This document shows positions 27,080 to 33,558 of a DNA stretch of 33,558 bases, one piece after another (within the stretch, counting starts at the first letter, position 1; each line of letters begins with the position of its first letter). Made by a program: the position numbers and the translations under genes. Below the pieces are notes generated by a model. That model was not told the origin of the DNA, did not search any database, and saw only the letters and a list, made by a program, of their open reading frames with translations. Origin of the DNA: Beijerinckiaceae bacterium (GTDB taxonomy: Bacteria; Pseudomonadota; Alphaproteobacteria; Rhizobiales; Beijerinckiaceae); assembly GCA_947475995.1 (NCBI GenBank), contig CANJNI010000044.1, forward strand, positions 1 through 33,558, written 5' to 3'.

Positions 27080-27083
27080 CCGC

Positions 27084-27641
27084 GTGCTACAGACTGCTGT
27101 TCTGGCTTTCAGCCTGTCCACGGACGCCTTTGCGGCCTCGGTCGCGAAGGGCGCGAAGTTCCAGTCTCTCACCGTGACGCGGGCGCTGTGCATTGCAGGC
27201 GGCTTCGGGCTGCTGGAAGCCCTCAGCCCCCTGGTCGGCTATCTGCTCGGGCTGCAGTTTGCGGGCATCATCGAGGATTACGACCATTGGGTCGCCTTTC
27301 TGGTTCTCGGCGCGCTGGGCGTCCGGATGGTGTGGAACGCCTTTCACGATGATCCCGACGAGGTGGTGGTCGCAGCGTTTCCGACATGGGGCGCGGTCGC
27401 GGCGACGGCGCTCGGCACCAGCGTCGATGCGACGGCCGTTGGGGTCACGCTGGCACTTTTCAGCGACAACATTCCGCTGACGCTGGCGGCCATCGGTCTG
27501 GTGACGTTCGGCATGTGCTTCATGGGCCTGCGGCTCGGCGGGCTGATCGGCGCGCGCACCGGAAAGCGGGCGGAACTGGTGGGCGGAATTGGTCTTTTCC
27601 TGATCGGGCTCAATATTCTGGTGACGCATCTGTCGCACTGA
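27084..27641 (+). CDS. mntP: Manganese efflux pump MntP
   Basis: The 185-residue inner-membrane protein has six hydrophobic helices in two similar halves. The conserved acidic residues lie in helix 1 ([15 protein letters not shown], Asp14) and in the matching helix of the second half ([10 protein letters not shown]), where E. coli MntP needs them for Mn2+ export. The C-terminal [17 protein letters not shown] closes the family pattern. Translation starts at GTG with a GAGGGG Shine-Dalgarno partly held in a hairpin. It sits alone between two catabolic gene pairs, with a 178-base leader before it that carries a 10-bp palindrome. Manganese-dependent control is likely but not shown. Confidence 0.95.
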   Translation: MLQTAVLAFSLSTDAFAASVAKGAKFQSLTVTRALCIAGGFGLLEALSPLVGYLLGLQFAGIIEDYDHWVAFLVLGALGVRMVWNAFHDDPDEVVVAAFPTWGAVAATALGTSVDATAVGVTLALFSDNIPLTLAAIGLVTFGMCFMGLRLGGLIGARTGKRAELVGGIGLFLIGLNILVTHLSH

Positions 27642-27685
27642 GCCGCAGCGTAATTTATCGTTCTGTTTTTCGCGCATCTGTTCTA

Positions 27686-27705
27686 CTCTCCCGAAAAAGG
27701 GAGAG
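27686..27705 (+). promoter_or_regulatory. Hairpin that sequesters the Shine-Dalgarno of the second binding-protein gene
   Basis: CTCTCCC (27686-27692) and GGGAGAG (27699-27705) pair perfectly across a GAAAAA loop. The right arm is itself the Shine-Dalgarno for the ATG at 27711. If formed in the mRNA the stem would hold translation back until melted or bound. It may also be chance complementarity in a purine-rich ribosome-binding site. Confidence 0.4.
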
Positions 27706-27710
27706 AGACA

Positions 27711-28745
27711 ATGAAGAGACTCGCATTCCTGATCGCGCTCTGCGCGGCGGCGCCGGCATTGGCCGATCCGGTCGAGGATTTTTACAAGGGCAAGCAGTTG
27801 CAACTCGTCGTCGGCTACGGGCCCGGCGGCGGCTATGACGTTTACGCCCGCCTGACGGCGCGGTTCTTCGGCAATCACATTCCGGGCAAGCCGACGATCG
27901 TGGTGCAGAACATGCCGGGCGCGGGCAGCCTGCGGGCCGCCAACTGGATCTACACCAACGCCCCGAAGGACGGCACTGCCTTTGCCACCTTCGCCCGCAA
28001 CATGCCCATGATGGGCGTGCTGGGCGGCAACCCGAACGTGCAGTTCGACGCGCGCAAATGGACGTGGCTCGGCTCGCCGACCAGCGCGCAGGACGACGGA
28101 TACTTCCTGTGGGTCCGCAAGGATGCGAAGGCGCAGACGCTCGACGATGCGCGGCGTCCGGGCGGGCCTGAAATCATTCTGGGCGGCACCTCGGAAGGCT
28201 CCACCGATACGGACGTTGCGGCGCTGATGAAGAAGACCATCGGGTTGAACCTGCGCGTGGTCGCCGGCTATCCCGACGGCAACGCCATGAGCCTTGCGAT
28301 GGAGCGCGGCGAGGTCGAAGGACGCTTCATCGGATTGTCGGCTGTCGCATCGACGCTGCCCGGTTGGTTGAAGCCCGACGCGAATGTGCGTCCGATGCTG
28401 CAGTTCGCGCGCGCCACGCGCCTCAAGCAGTTTCCCGATGTGCCGACGGCGCGCGAACTTGCGAAGGACGAGCAGTCGCGCAAGCTGATCGAACTGGCTG
28501 AAATTCCCTATCTGCTGTCTCGTCCGCTCGTTTCGGCTCCGGGCGTTCCGGCCGACCGCGCCAAGGCCTTGCAGAAGGCCTATATGGACATGATGAAGGA
28601 TCCGGAATTCATGGCGGAAGCCGCGAAATTGCGCATCGACATCAGTCCGCTGGGGGCGGACGATGCGCTGAAGATGCTTGATGCGCTGGCCAACGCGCCC
28701 GACGATCTGAAGGAAGAAATTCGCAAGCTTCAGAGCGGCGGCTGA
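27711..28745 (+). CDS. TctC/Bug-family periplasmic solute-binding protein (second copy)
   Basis: The 344-residue protein has a short signal peptide (MKRLAFLIALCAAAPALA). It follows the same plan as the protein at 24497: DFYKGKQLQLVVGYGPGGGYDVYARLTARF, IPGKPTIVVQNMPGAGSLRAANWI, PKDGTAFA. The two share the HIPGKPT/YIPGNPT and VVQNMPGA loops and similar length, so they are paralogues, but the C-terminal halves have diverged. This suggests different ligands. It has no TctA/TctB partner here. An aldo/keto reductase gene follows after 18 bases and probably shares the transcript. Confidence 0.88.
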   Translation: MKRLAFLIALCAAAPALADPVEDFYKGKQLQLVVGYGPGGGYDVYARLTARFFGNHIPGKPTIVVQNMPGAGSLRAANWIYTNAPKDGTAFATFARNMPMMGVLGGNPNVQFDARKWTWLGSPTSAQDDGYFLWVRKDAKAQTLDDARRPGGPEIILGGTSEGSTDTDVAALMKKTIGLNLRVVAGYPDGNAMSLAMERGEVEGRFIGLSAVASTLPGWLKPDANVRPMLQFARATRLKQFPDVPTARELAKDEQSRKLIELAEIPYLLSRPLVSAPGVPADRAKALQKAYMDMMKDPEFMAEAAKLRIDISPLGADDALKMLDALANAPDDLKEEIRKLQSGG

Positions 28746-28763
28746 CAAGCAACGGGGCAGGGC

Positions 28764-29783
28764 GTGCAATACAGAAAGATGGGCGGGACTGATCTCGCCC
28801 TTTCGGCCATTGCTTTCGGTTGTGGCGGCAATGCCGGCCTGATGGTGCGCGGCGATGCGGCGACGCAGACGCGCATTATCGCGCGCGCGCTGGAACTCGG
28901 GATCAATTACTTCGACAATTCGCCCGATTACGGCAATTGCATCGCAGAGGAAAATCTGGGGCGCGCGCTCAAGGAATTGCGCGTGAGGCCTCTGCTGAAT
29001 TCCAAAGTTGAAATTCGCGCGGAGAACCTCGACGACATTGCCGGGCATGTGGTGCGCTCAACTGAAGCGAGCCTGAAACGTCTCGGGGTCGATTATTTTG
29101 ACGTCTTGCAAATCCACAACGGTCCTGTCGATCCGGCCCCGGCGATGGAAGGAAAATTTTACGCGCAATTGTGGATCGAGCACTTCCTTCGACCGGGGGG
29201 GGCGATTGAAGGTTTGCAGAAACTGCTGCGCGACGGCAAGGCGCGTTATGTGGGCTTTATCTGTCGTGGCAATGACGGCGCGTTTGTGCGTCGTCTGCTC
29301 GATACGGGCGTCTTTCATCTTATCAATGCGCCTTACACGCTGATCAATCCGACAGCCGGATACGTGAAGCCCGCCGGGCTTGTGGCGAAAGATTACGGCG
29401 ATGTGCTGGATGCGGCCTGCGATGTTGGTGTGGGCGGTTCGATTTACAGCCCCCTGGCGGGCGGATTTCTCACAGATGACGCGGTGCGCGGCCACGAACG
29501 CCATCCGCTCGCCCGCAAGCCTCCGGACGCCACGAATGACTCGACGCAGCGCAATCTGACTGCCGCCTCGAAGCTGCATTTTCTGGCGCGCGAAAGCGGA
29601 ATCACTCTGGCGCAGGCGGCTTACCGGTTCATCCTGATGCATCGTGGAATGACGACTGCGCTGGGCGGGTTTTCATCAATGGAGCAGCTTGAAGAAATCG
29701 CTGCCGTGCCGGACATGCCGCCGTTTTCTGCGGCCATGATGGAGCGCGTGGAGAAGCTTTGGGCGACGAATTTTCAGGGCTGA
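28764..29783 (+). CDS. Aldo/keto reductase
   Basis: The 339-residue NAD(P)H-dependent oxidoreductase has a (beta/alpha)8 fold. The catalytic tetrad is visible: Asp51 in NYFDNSPDYG, Tyr56 in the same motif, Lys81 in LLNSKVEI, and His118 in LQIHNG. The family opening MGGTDLALSAIAFGCGG is present. The usual R in NTAxxYG is replaced by DNSPDYG, a common variant in catabolic AKRs. Translation starts at GTG 28764 after an ACGGGGCAGG site. It is downstream of the second binding protein and probably acts on an aldehyde or ketone in the same pathway. The substrate is unknown. Confidence 0.9.
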   Translation: MQYRKMGGTDLALSAIAFGCGGNAGLMVRGDAATQTRIIARALELGINYFDNSPDYGNCIAEENLGRALKELRVRPLLNSKVEIRAENLDDIAGHVVRSTEASLKRLGVDYFDVLQIHNGPVDPAPAMEGKFYAQLWIEHFLRPGGAIEGLQKLLRDGKARYVGFICRGNDGAFVRRLLDTGVFHLINAPYTLINPTAGYVKPAGLVAKDYGDVLDAACDVGVGGSIYSPLAGGFLTDDAVRGHERHPLARKPPDATNDSTQRNLTAASKLHFLARESGITLAQAAYRFILMHRGMTTALGGFSSMEQLEEIAAVPDMPPFSAAMMERVEKLWATNFQG

Positions 29784-29791
29784 CCTGCGCT

Positions 29792-29820
29792 GGGCTTTCA
29801 GCCCGCGCGTGAGACGCGCG
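29792..29820. terminator. Double hairpin between convergent genes
   Basis: GGGCT-TTC-AGCCC (29792-29804) and CGCGCGT-GAG-ACGCGCG (29804-29820) sit back to back in the 42-base gap between the convergent aldo/keto reductase and amidohydrolase genes. Either could stop transcription from both sides. No T tract follows, so Rho-independent strength is uncertain. Confidence 0.5.
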
Positions 29821-29825
29821 AAGCC

Positions 29826-30656
29826 TCAGAGATAGTTGCCGGCGAATTCCGCCAGCGCGGCAGCAGCCCTTTTCGACCAGTCGCCCAGCGTTTCCTTGCG
29901 GCGATAGTCGATGCCGAGTTCCCACTGAACCGCGTCGATGCCGTCCGGATGATGCGACCCATAGGTGGCGACTGTATAGCCGCCGCGAAATCCTGCATCT
30001 TCGCCCCCGAGGCCCTTCGCCACCGGCATGTCGGGAAACGTCCGGAAGCCCTGTTGCTTGAGCAGCCCGAACAGGCCCCTTTGTCCCGTCACGGCCTCGA
30101 TCCCTGCGCGCGCCGTCAAGGCGCTGACGCTCTGGCCGTTCAGGGTTCCGCGCATGAGCACTTTGGCTTCGACGCCCTGACCGTGCAGGTCGATCAGAAG
30201 CGCGCGTCCGTATCGTGCGCGTAGAGCGTTCACCTGCGTTCGGATCGCCTCGTGGTAGGCGCGATAGACCGGCGCTGCGGATTCATCGTCGTAAGCGGCT
30301 TCGGGCGGGCGATTGGCGTCAATATAGCGGCGCGCAAAATTCGCGATCACCAGAGAGGGCGCTTGACCCGTGAGCCGCTGCAGTTCGGTTGCAATCGCAT
30401 GGCCGAGCAGGTCCGTGTTGAGATCGGCGCCGAGCACAACGCCGCCGAAACTGCGCGAGCGTTCGCGCGTCTGCGGATTTGTCCGGCTGCGTTCGCGCAC
30501 ATTGGGCGGACCGAGCCGCCCGCCGTGCGGCGCGGTCAGCACGATTGGCAGGGTTCCGGCGCGCACGGTGACGAGTTCGCTTTCAGCGCGCGCCGGATTG
30601 GGCGAAACGCAAAACGCCGCCAGTCCCGCGAGAGCCTGGCGGCGCGCGATGCGCAT
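29826..30656 (-). CDS. Exported N-formylglutamate amidohydrolase-like protein
   Basis: The 276-residue protein resembles the N-formylglutamate amidohydrolase (FGase) family: APHGGRLGPP (around residue 42), LLIDLHGQG near the middle, and a late VQWELGIDYR. These hold the histidines and acidic residues expected to bind the catalytic metal. It has a signal-like N-terminus with a double arginine (ARRQALAGLAAFCVSPNPARA), so it is probably exported, unlike the cytosolic HutG of histidine breakdown. The start overlaps the stop of the second Rieske oxygenase by one base (TAATG), so the two are coupled. It may hydrolyse an amide linked to the oxygenase substrate; this is inference. Confidence 0.82.
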   Translation of the reverse strand: MRIARRQALAGLAAFCVSPNPARAESELVTVRAGTLPIVLTAPHGGRLGPPNVRERSRTNPQTRERSRSFGGVVLGADLNTDLLGHAIATELQRLTGQAPSLVIANFARRYIDANRPPEAAYDDESAAPVYRAYHEAIRTQVNALRARYGRALLIDLHGQGVEAKVLMRGTLNGQSVSALTARAGIEAVTGQRGLFGLLKQQGFRTFPDMPVAKGLGGEDAGFRGGYTVATYGSHHPDGIDAVQWELGIDYRRKETLGDWSKRAAAALAEFAGNYL

Positions 30657-32023
30657 TATTCGGCAGCCGGTGCGCTGGCGCGGCGGCGAGCTTCCAGCTC
30701 AAACTCCTCGACGCGGCGGTGAAGTTCCTTCACGAGGTCGAGGGCAGGGCCGTATCGGTCGGCGTCGTCGTTGCCGAAGCCCTTGTGGTACATCTTGCGG
30801 AAATTCTGGCTGAAGAATTTCGACCGCGTGGCCCAGTCGGGCGCGGCCCATTCGCCATGCGGATCTTCACCGCTGCCGTACAGGATATCCATGTCCTGCC
30901 GGAAGAAGTTCATAGGGTCTTCGCCGCGTTCGACCTTTGAAATCTGCTCGTCGAGCTGGCGGCGCATCAGCACGATCGGAACGTCGGTGCGCCCTAACAA
31001 TTCTTGCGAGCGGTCGACAATATCGCCTTGCGCCACCCACACGATGGCGTCCTGCGCCAGCACATAGTCGAGAATGGGCTCGCCCTTTTCATCCACCGTC
31101 GGCGGCTCGTAATGCGGCACGCTGCTTTGCGCGGGGACTTCGACGCCCGGAGGAGCTGCGTAGACCTGATAACAGATGTGGAGCGTATGCGTGTCGTCCA
31201 TCGGCACGCGGATCTGATATTCGCTGCGCGGCGAGCCGGTCTTTCCGGTCTGCGTGTAGAAGGGGAAAATCACCGTGGAGTGGCGGTCCGTGCGGTCAGC
31301 CTCCGCCCCAAGCGCCTTCGAGTACACGATGCCTTTCTCAAATCCATATTCGGAGGCGTGCGCGTAAACCTCCTTGATGCCGATGCCCCAGCTGGTGCGC
31401 TTGTGAAGTGTGTGATCGACATCGGCGCCGCGCGCGGCGAATTCGCCCTTGCGCTCCAGTACGTATTTGAACAGCTCGCCGTGGGTATAGACGCTGTGCG
31501 TGGGGTCGCCGGTGTTTTCCTGACATTGCAGCCAGTTGCAGTCGAGCACGTTGAAGGCGATCTGGCGGATGGAATTCGGCCAGACGAACAGATCCCATTT
31601 CGGCAGGGCGGGCGCGGGCAGCGGACCCATATAGGCGAAGATCATGCCGCCGAGTTCCTGCACCGGATAGGCCTTGGTCTTCTGGTTGAAGCTGCCGCGA
31701 TTATGCTCCATCGGCCTGTCGCGGCAGACGCCGTCCTCGCCATAGAGCCAGCCGTGATAGGGGCAACGCAGGCCGTTCTCATCCGGAATGCCGTATTTCA
31801 TCTCCACGAGACGATGCAGGCAGCGCTCGCCGATCAGGCCCAGCGTGCCGCTCTTGTCGCGATAGAGCACAAGGTCCTCGCCCAGAATGCGGACCTTGCG
31901 GACCGGATTATCGTCGAGCTGGGAAAGCGCCGCGAAAGGAATCCAGTAGCGCCGCATCAATTCGCCGCCGGGCGTGCCGGGACCAACGCGCGTGAGCCGT
32001 TCGTTCATGGCGGGGGTCAGCAT
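30656..32023 (-). CDS. Rieske non-heme iron oxygenase, alpha subunit (second copy)
   Basis: The 455-residue protein is a close paralogue of the oxygenase at 25547. Its Rieske ligands fall at the same positions: Cys68/His70 and Cys87/His90. The iron motif is DPTHSVYTH with His176 and His181. Long identical blocks run through the N-terminal half (VGPGTP, LMRRYWIPFAA, NPVRKVRILGE, LPAPALP). The start at 32023 follows a GGAGGA Shine-Dalgarno. Differences cluster after residue 180, where substrate contacts are expected, so the two copies probably act on related but different compounds. It is coupled to the amidohydrolase-like gene and divergent from ahpC. No reductase gene is adjacent. Confidence 0.93.
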   Translation of the reverse strand: MLTPAMNERLTRVGPGTPGGELMRRYWIPFAALSQLDDNPVRKVRILGEDLVLYRDKSGTLGLIGERCLHRLVEMKYGIPDENGLRCPYHGWLYGEDGVCRDRPMEHNRGSFNQKTKAYPVQELGGMIFAYMGPLPAPALPKWDLFVWPNSIRQIAFNVLDCNWLQCQENTGDPTHSVYTHGELFKYVLERKGEFAARGADVDHTLHKRTSWGIGIKEVYAHASEYGFEKGIVYSKALGAEADRTDRHSTVIFPFYTQTGKTGSPRSEYQIRVPMDDTHTLHICYQVYAAPPGVEVPAQSSVPHYEPPTVDEKGEPILDYVLAQDAIVWVAQGDIVDRSQELLGRTDVPIVLMRRQLDEQISKVERGEDPMNFFRQDMDILYGSGEDPHGEWAAPDWATRSKFFSQNFRKMYHKGFGNDDADRYGPALDLVKELHRRVEEFELEARRRASAPAAE

Positions 32024-32194
32024 GTCTTCCTCCGGATTACCTTGTTGCACCTTCCTAGCGCGCAGCGCGTGTGCGCTCAACCGCGGCTGTAAGAATCATA
32101 GGATCGGCCGATGGAATGTATCGGGAAAATCGATTGGATCAATACGGAACGGGCCGCTAGGTCAGGCCCTTATTGAGCAACAAGGAGACAAAAC
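32024..32194. promoter_or_regulatory. Divergent control region between the second Rieske gene and ahpC
   Basis: This 171-base gap should hold both promoters. A weak dyad around ATTGGATCAAT (about 32134-32144) is the only symmetric element I noticed. It does not match an OxyR site well enough to claim one. A good Shine-Dalgarno, AAGGAGAC, precedes ahpC. Confidence 0.4.
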
Positions 32195-32749
32195 ATGCTC
32201 GGTATCGGTTCCAAACTTCCCAAGTTCAGCGTCACCGGCGTCAAGCCCAAGTTCATGCAGCACGAAGAGAACGGCGTCAGCGCCTTCGAGACGATCACGG
32301 ACGAAAGCTTCGACGGAAAGTGGAAGATCATTTTCTTCTATCCGAAGGACTTCACCTTCGTGTGCCCGACCGAGATTGCCGAATTCGCGCGTCTCAACAG
32401 CGAATTCGAGGATCGCGACGCGGTCGTGCTCGGCGGTTCGTCCGACAATGAATACGTCAAGCTCGCCTGGCGGCGCGACCACAAGGATCTGGCGAAACTC
32501 CCGATCTGGCAGTTCGCCGACACCAATGGTTCGCTGATCGACGGCCTTGGCGTGCGCTCGCCCGATGGCGTGGCCTATCGCTACACGTTCATCGTCGCGC
32601 CGGACAATACGATCCAGCACATCTACGCCAACAACTTGAATGTCGGCCGCGCCCCGAAGGATACGCTGCGCGTTCTGGACGCCCTGCAGACGGACGACTT
32701 GTGCCCGTGCAGCCGCGAAGTCGGCGGCGAAACCCTCAAGGCAGCGTAA
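32195..32749 (+). CDS. ahpC: Alkyl hydroperoxide reductase C, three-cysteine type
   Basis: The 184-residue peroxiredoxin reduces peroxides. The peroxidatic cysteine is Cys57 in DFTFVCPTE, with the conserved arginine further on. The C-terminus carries CPC (Cys170, Cys172). This three-cysteine arrangement matches mycobacterial AhpC (about 195 residues), which is reduced by AhpD rather than AhpF. The stop shares a base with the ahpD start (TAATG), fully consistent with that pairing. It is probably induced by oxidative stress, but no OxyR gene or clear site is in the window. Confidence 0.95.
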   Translation: MLGIGSKLPKFSVTGVKPKFMQHEENGVSAFETITDESFDGKWKIIFFYPKDFTFVCPTEIAEFARLNSEFEDRDAVVLGGSSDNEYVKLAWRRDHKDLAKLPIWQFADTNGSLIDGLGVRSPDGVAYRYTFIVAPDNTIQHIYANNLNVGRAPKDTLRVLDALQTDDLCPCSREVGGETLKAA

Positions 32750-33285
32750 TGTCCATCGACACGCTCAAGGAGCGCATTCCGGATTTCGCCAAGGACGTGA
32801 GGCTCAACCTCTCGACTTTGGCGAATGACGACAGCCTCTCTCCACAAACAAAGTGGGGACTGCTGCTGGCCTGTGCGGTCTCGACCCGCAATGCTGACGT
32901 GCGCGAGGCCATCGACGAAGAGGCGCGCGCTCATCTCGATCCGGCGGCGCATGATGCGGCGCTGGCGGCGGCCGCGATCATGGCGATGAACAACGTCTAT
33001 TATCGGTTCGTGCACCTGTCGTCGAACAAGGAGTACGGCAAACTTCCGGCGAAGCTGCGCATGAATGTGCTGGCGAAGCCGGGCGTTCCCAAGGTTGATT
33101 TCGAGCTCTGGTCGCTGGCGGTCTCGGCCATCAACGGCTGCGGCATGTGCATCGACTCGCACGAGAAGGTGCTGGCCGAGGCGGGCGTGACGACGGAGAC
33201 GATCCAGACCGCCGTGCGGTTTGCGGCCATCATCCAGTCGGCGGCGGTGGCGATTGAAGCCGCCACCTTGCCGGTCGCGGCGTAG
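32749..33285 (+). CDS. ahpD: Alkyl hydroperoxide reductase D (AhpC reductant)
   Basis: The 178-residue all-helical protein is AhpD, a thiol reductase that passes electrons to AhpC. The active site [10 protein letters not shown] has Cys131 and Cys134 and the conserved His138. Glu119 in VDFELW sits where M. tuberculosis AhpD has Glu118. The neighbouring [11 protein letters not shown] segment is characteristic of true AhpD as against the wider carboxymuconolactone decarboxylase family. Translation is coupled to ahpC by a one-base overlap. Confidence 0.95.
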   Translation: MSIDTLKERIPDFAKDVRLNLSTLANDDSLSPQTKWGLLLACAVSTRNADVREAIDEEARAHLDPAAHDAALAAAAIMAMNNVYYRFVHLSSNKEYGKLPAKLRMNVLAKPGVPKVDFELWSLAVSAINGCGMCIDSHEKVLAEAGVTTETIQTAVRFAAIIQSAAVAIEAATLPVAA

Positions 33286-33311
33286 TCGGAAATGCCAAGA
33301 CCCTTTCCCTG

Positions 33312-33333
33312 AGGGCGCGATCTCTCGCGTCCT
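33312..33333 (+). terminator. Candidate terminator after ahpD
   Basis: AGGGCGCGA (33312-33320) and TCGCGTCCT (33325-33333) form a 9-bp stem (one G-U) with a TCTC loop, 26 bases after the ahpD stop. A second, weaker pair, GGCTTTCT (33341-33348) and AGAAAGCC (33363-33370), is followed by CCCTTTT. Neither has a textbook T run directly at the stem. Confidence 0.45.
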
Positions 33334-33504
33334 CTCGGAAGGCTTTCTGCGTTTTGACGACAAGAAAGCCCGCCCTTTTCGCTCTTGCTGCGTTTGCCGC
33401 AAAGCATTAGCCCGCATTCACCGGATGACGCAATAATTTAATGCGCTGGACGCACGATTCAGCTATATTTTGCAGGTATTTCTTCGCATTTGGAGGGCTC
33501 CCTG

Positions 33505-33558
33505 ATGACGCACCCGGCGGGTGAATCGAACGATGGGTCTCTCCGGGTCGATTTCGAC
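33505..33558 (+). CDS. N-terminal fragment of a probable IS1380-family transposase (cut by window end)
   Basis: An ATG at 33505 follows a good TGGAGGG Shine-Dalgarno and opens an 18-codon frame to the window end. Its last residues, LRVDFD, match how IS1380-family transposases commonly begin (a VDFDRRL-like opening). Only 18 residues are visible, so the call rests on one short motif. The 219 bases before it hold the possible terminators of ahpD and an AT-rich stretch (33430-33490). I could not identify a terminal inverted repeat there. Confidence 0.4.
   Translation, partial: MTHPAGESNDGSLRVDFD

Noticed and set aside
26906..27083. yybP-ykoY manganese riboswitch before mntP
   Set aside because: The expected conserved core was not found by eye. 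The hairpins present can be described without it, and a covariance search is needed to settle the point.
27087..29048. Minus-strand open frame of 653 codons across mntP and the second binding protein
   Set aside because: It spans two well-identified genes on the other strand and has a shadow-like, Arg/His-rich composition.
25547..32023. Recent duplication producing near-identical DNA for the two Rieske genes
   Set aside because: Protein blocks are highly alike but codons differ throughout, so the copies are diverged paralogues rather than a fresh duplication.
32024..32194. OxyR-binding site before ahpC
   Set aside because: The only dyad seen is short and does not fit the OxyR spacing pattern well.

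Overview
This 33.6-kb window is high-GC, densely coded alphaproteobacterial chromosome, most likely from the order Hyphomicrobiales (Rhizobiales). The reasons are the lptF-lptG-lptD-surA-pdxA-rsmA run divergent from pepA, a stand-alone NDUFS4-like complex I accessory protein, a short palindromic intergenic repeat of a kind common in this order, and many stop/start overlaps. Placement below order level is not possible by reading alone.

Left edge (1-1760): the right half of an IS256-family insertion sequence has cut a DUF1778 (TacA-like) antitoxin gene; the antitoxin's probable operator is still in place. Next is an AT-rich orphan gene with a C-terminal membrane helix, which abuts the 3' end of tRNA-Arg(TCT). 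This looks like the edge of a genomic island attached at the tRNA. From the tRNA rightwards the sequence is ordinary core genome.

Core block (1887-24427): an NDUFS4-like subunit; a ThDP enzyme translationally coupled to a gamma-carbonic anhydrase-like protein; secG with a clear terminator; pyrG; an HPP-CBS membrane protein; an unknown protein and a thioredoxin-like lipoprotein. On the minus strand follows a six-gene outer-membrane/LPS-export operon (lptF, lptG, lptD, surA-like, pdxA, rsmA). Divergent from it are pepA, a small exported protein, holC and an MFS transporter. An ABC-F ATPase (minus) and an Hsp70-like ATPase (plus) close the block.

Accessory catabolic block (24497-32023): two paralogous TctC/Bug-type periplasmic binding proteins and two closely related Rieske non-heme iron oxygenases, plus an aldo/keto reductase and an exported N-formylglutamate-amidohydrolase-like protein. 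No TctA/TctB membrane subunits and no ferredoxin or reductase are present. A manganese exporter (mntP) with a structured leader lies in the middle. I infer that the block takes up and oxidises an organic acid or aromatic compound, but the substrate cannot be read from sequence.

Right edge (32195-33558): an ahpC-ahpD peroxidase pair of the three-cysteine (mycobacterial) type, then the first codons of a probable IS1380-family transposase cut by the window end. Mobile elements therefore lie at both ends of the window.
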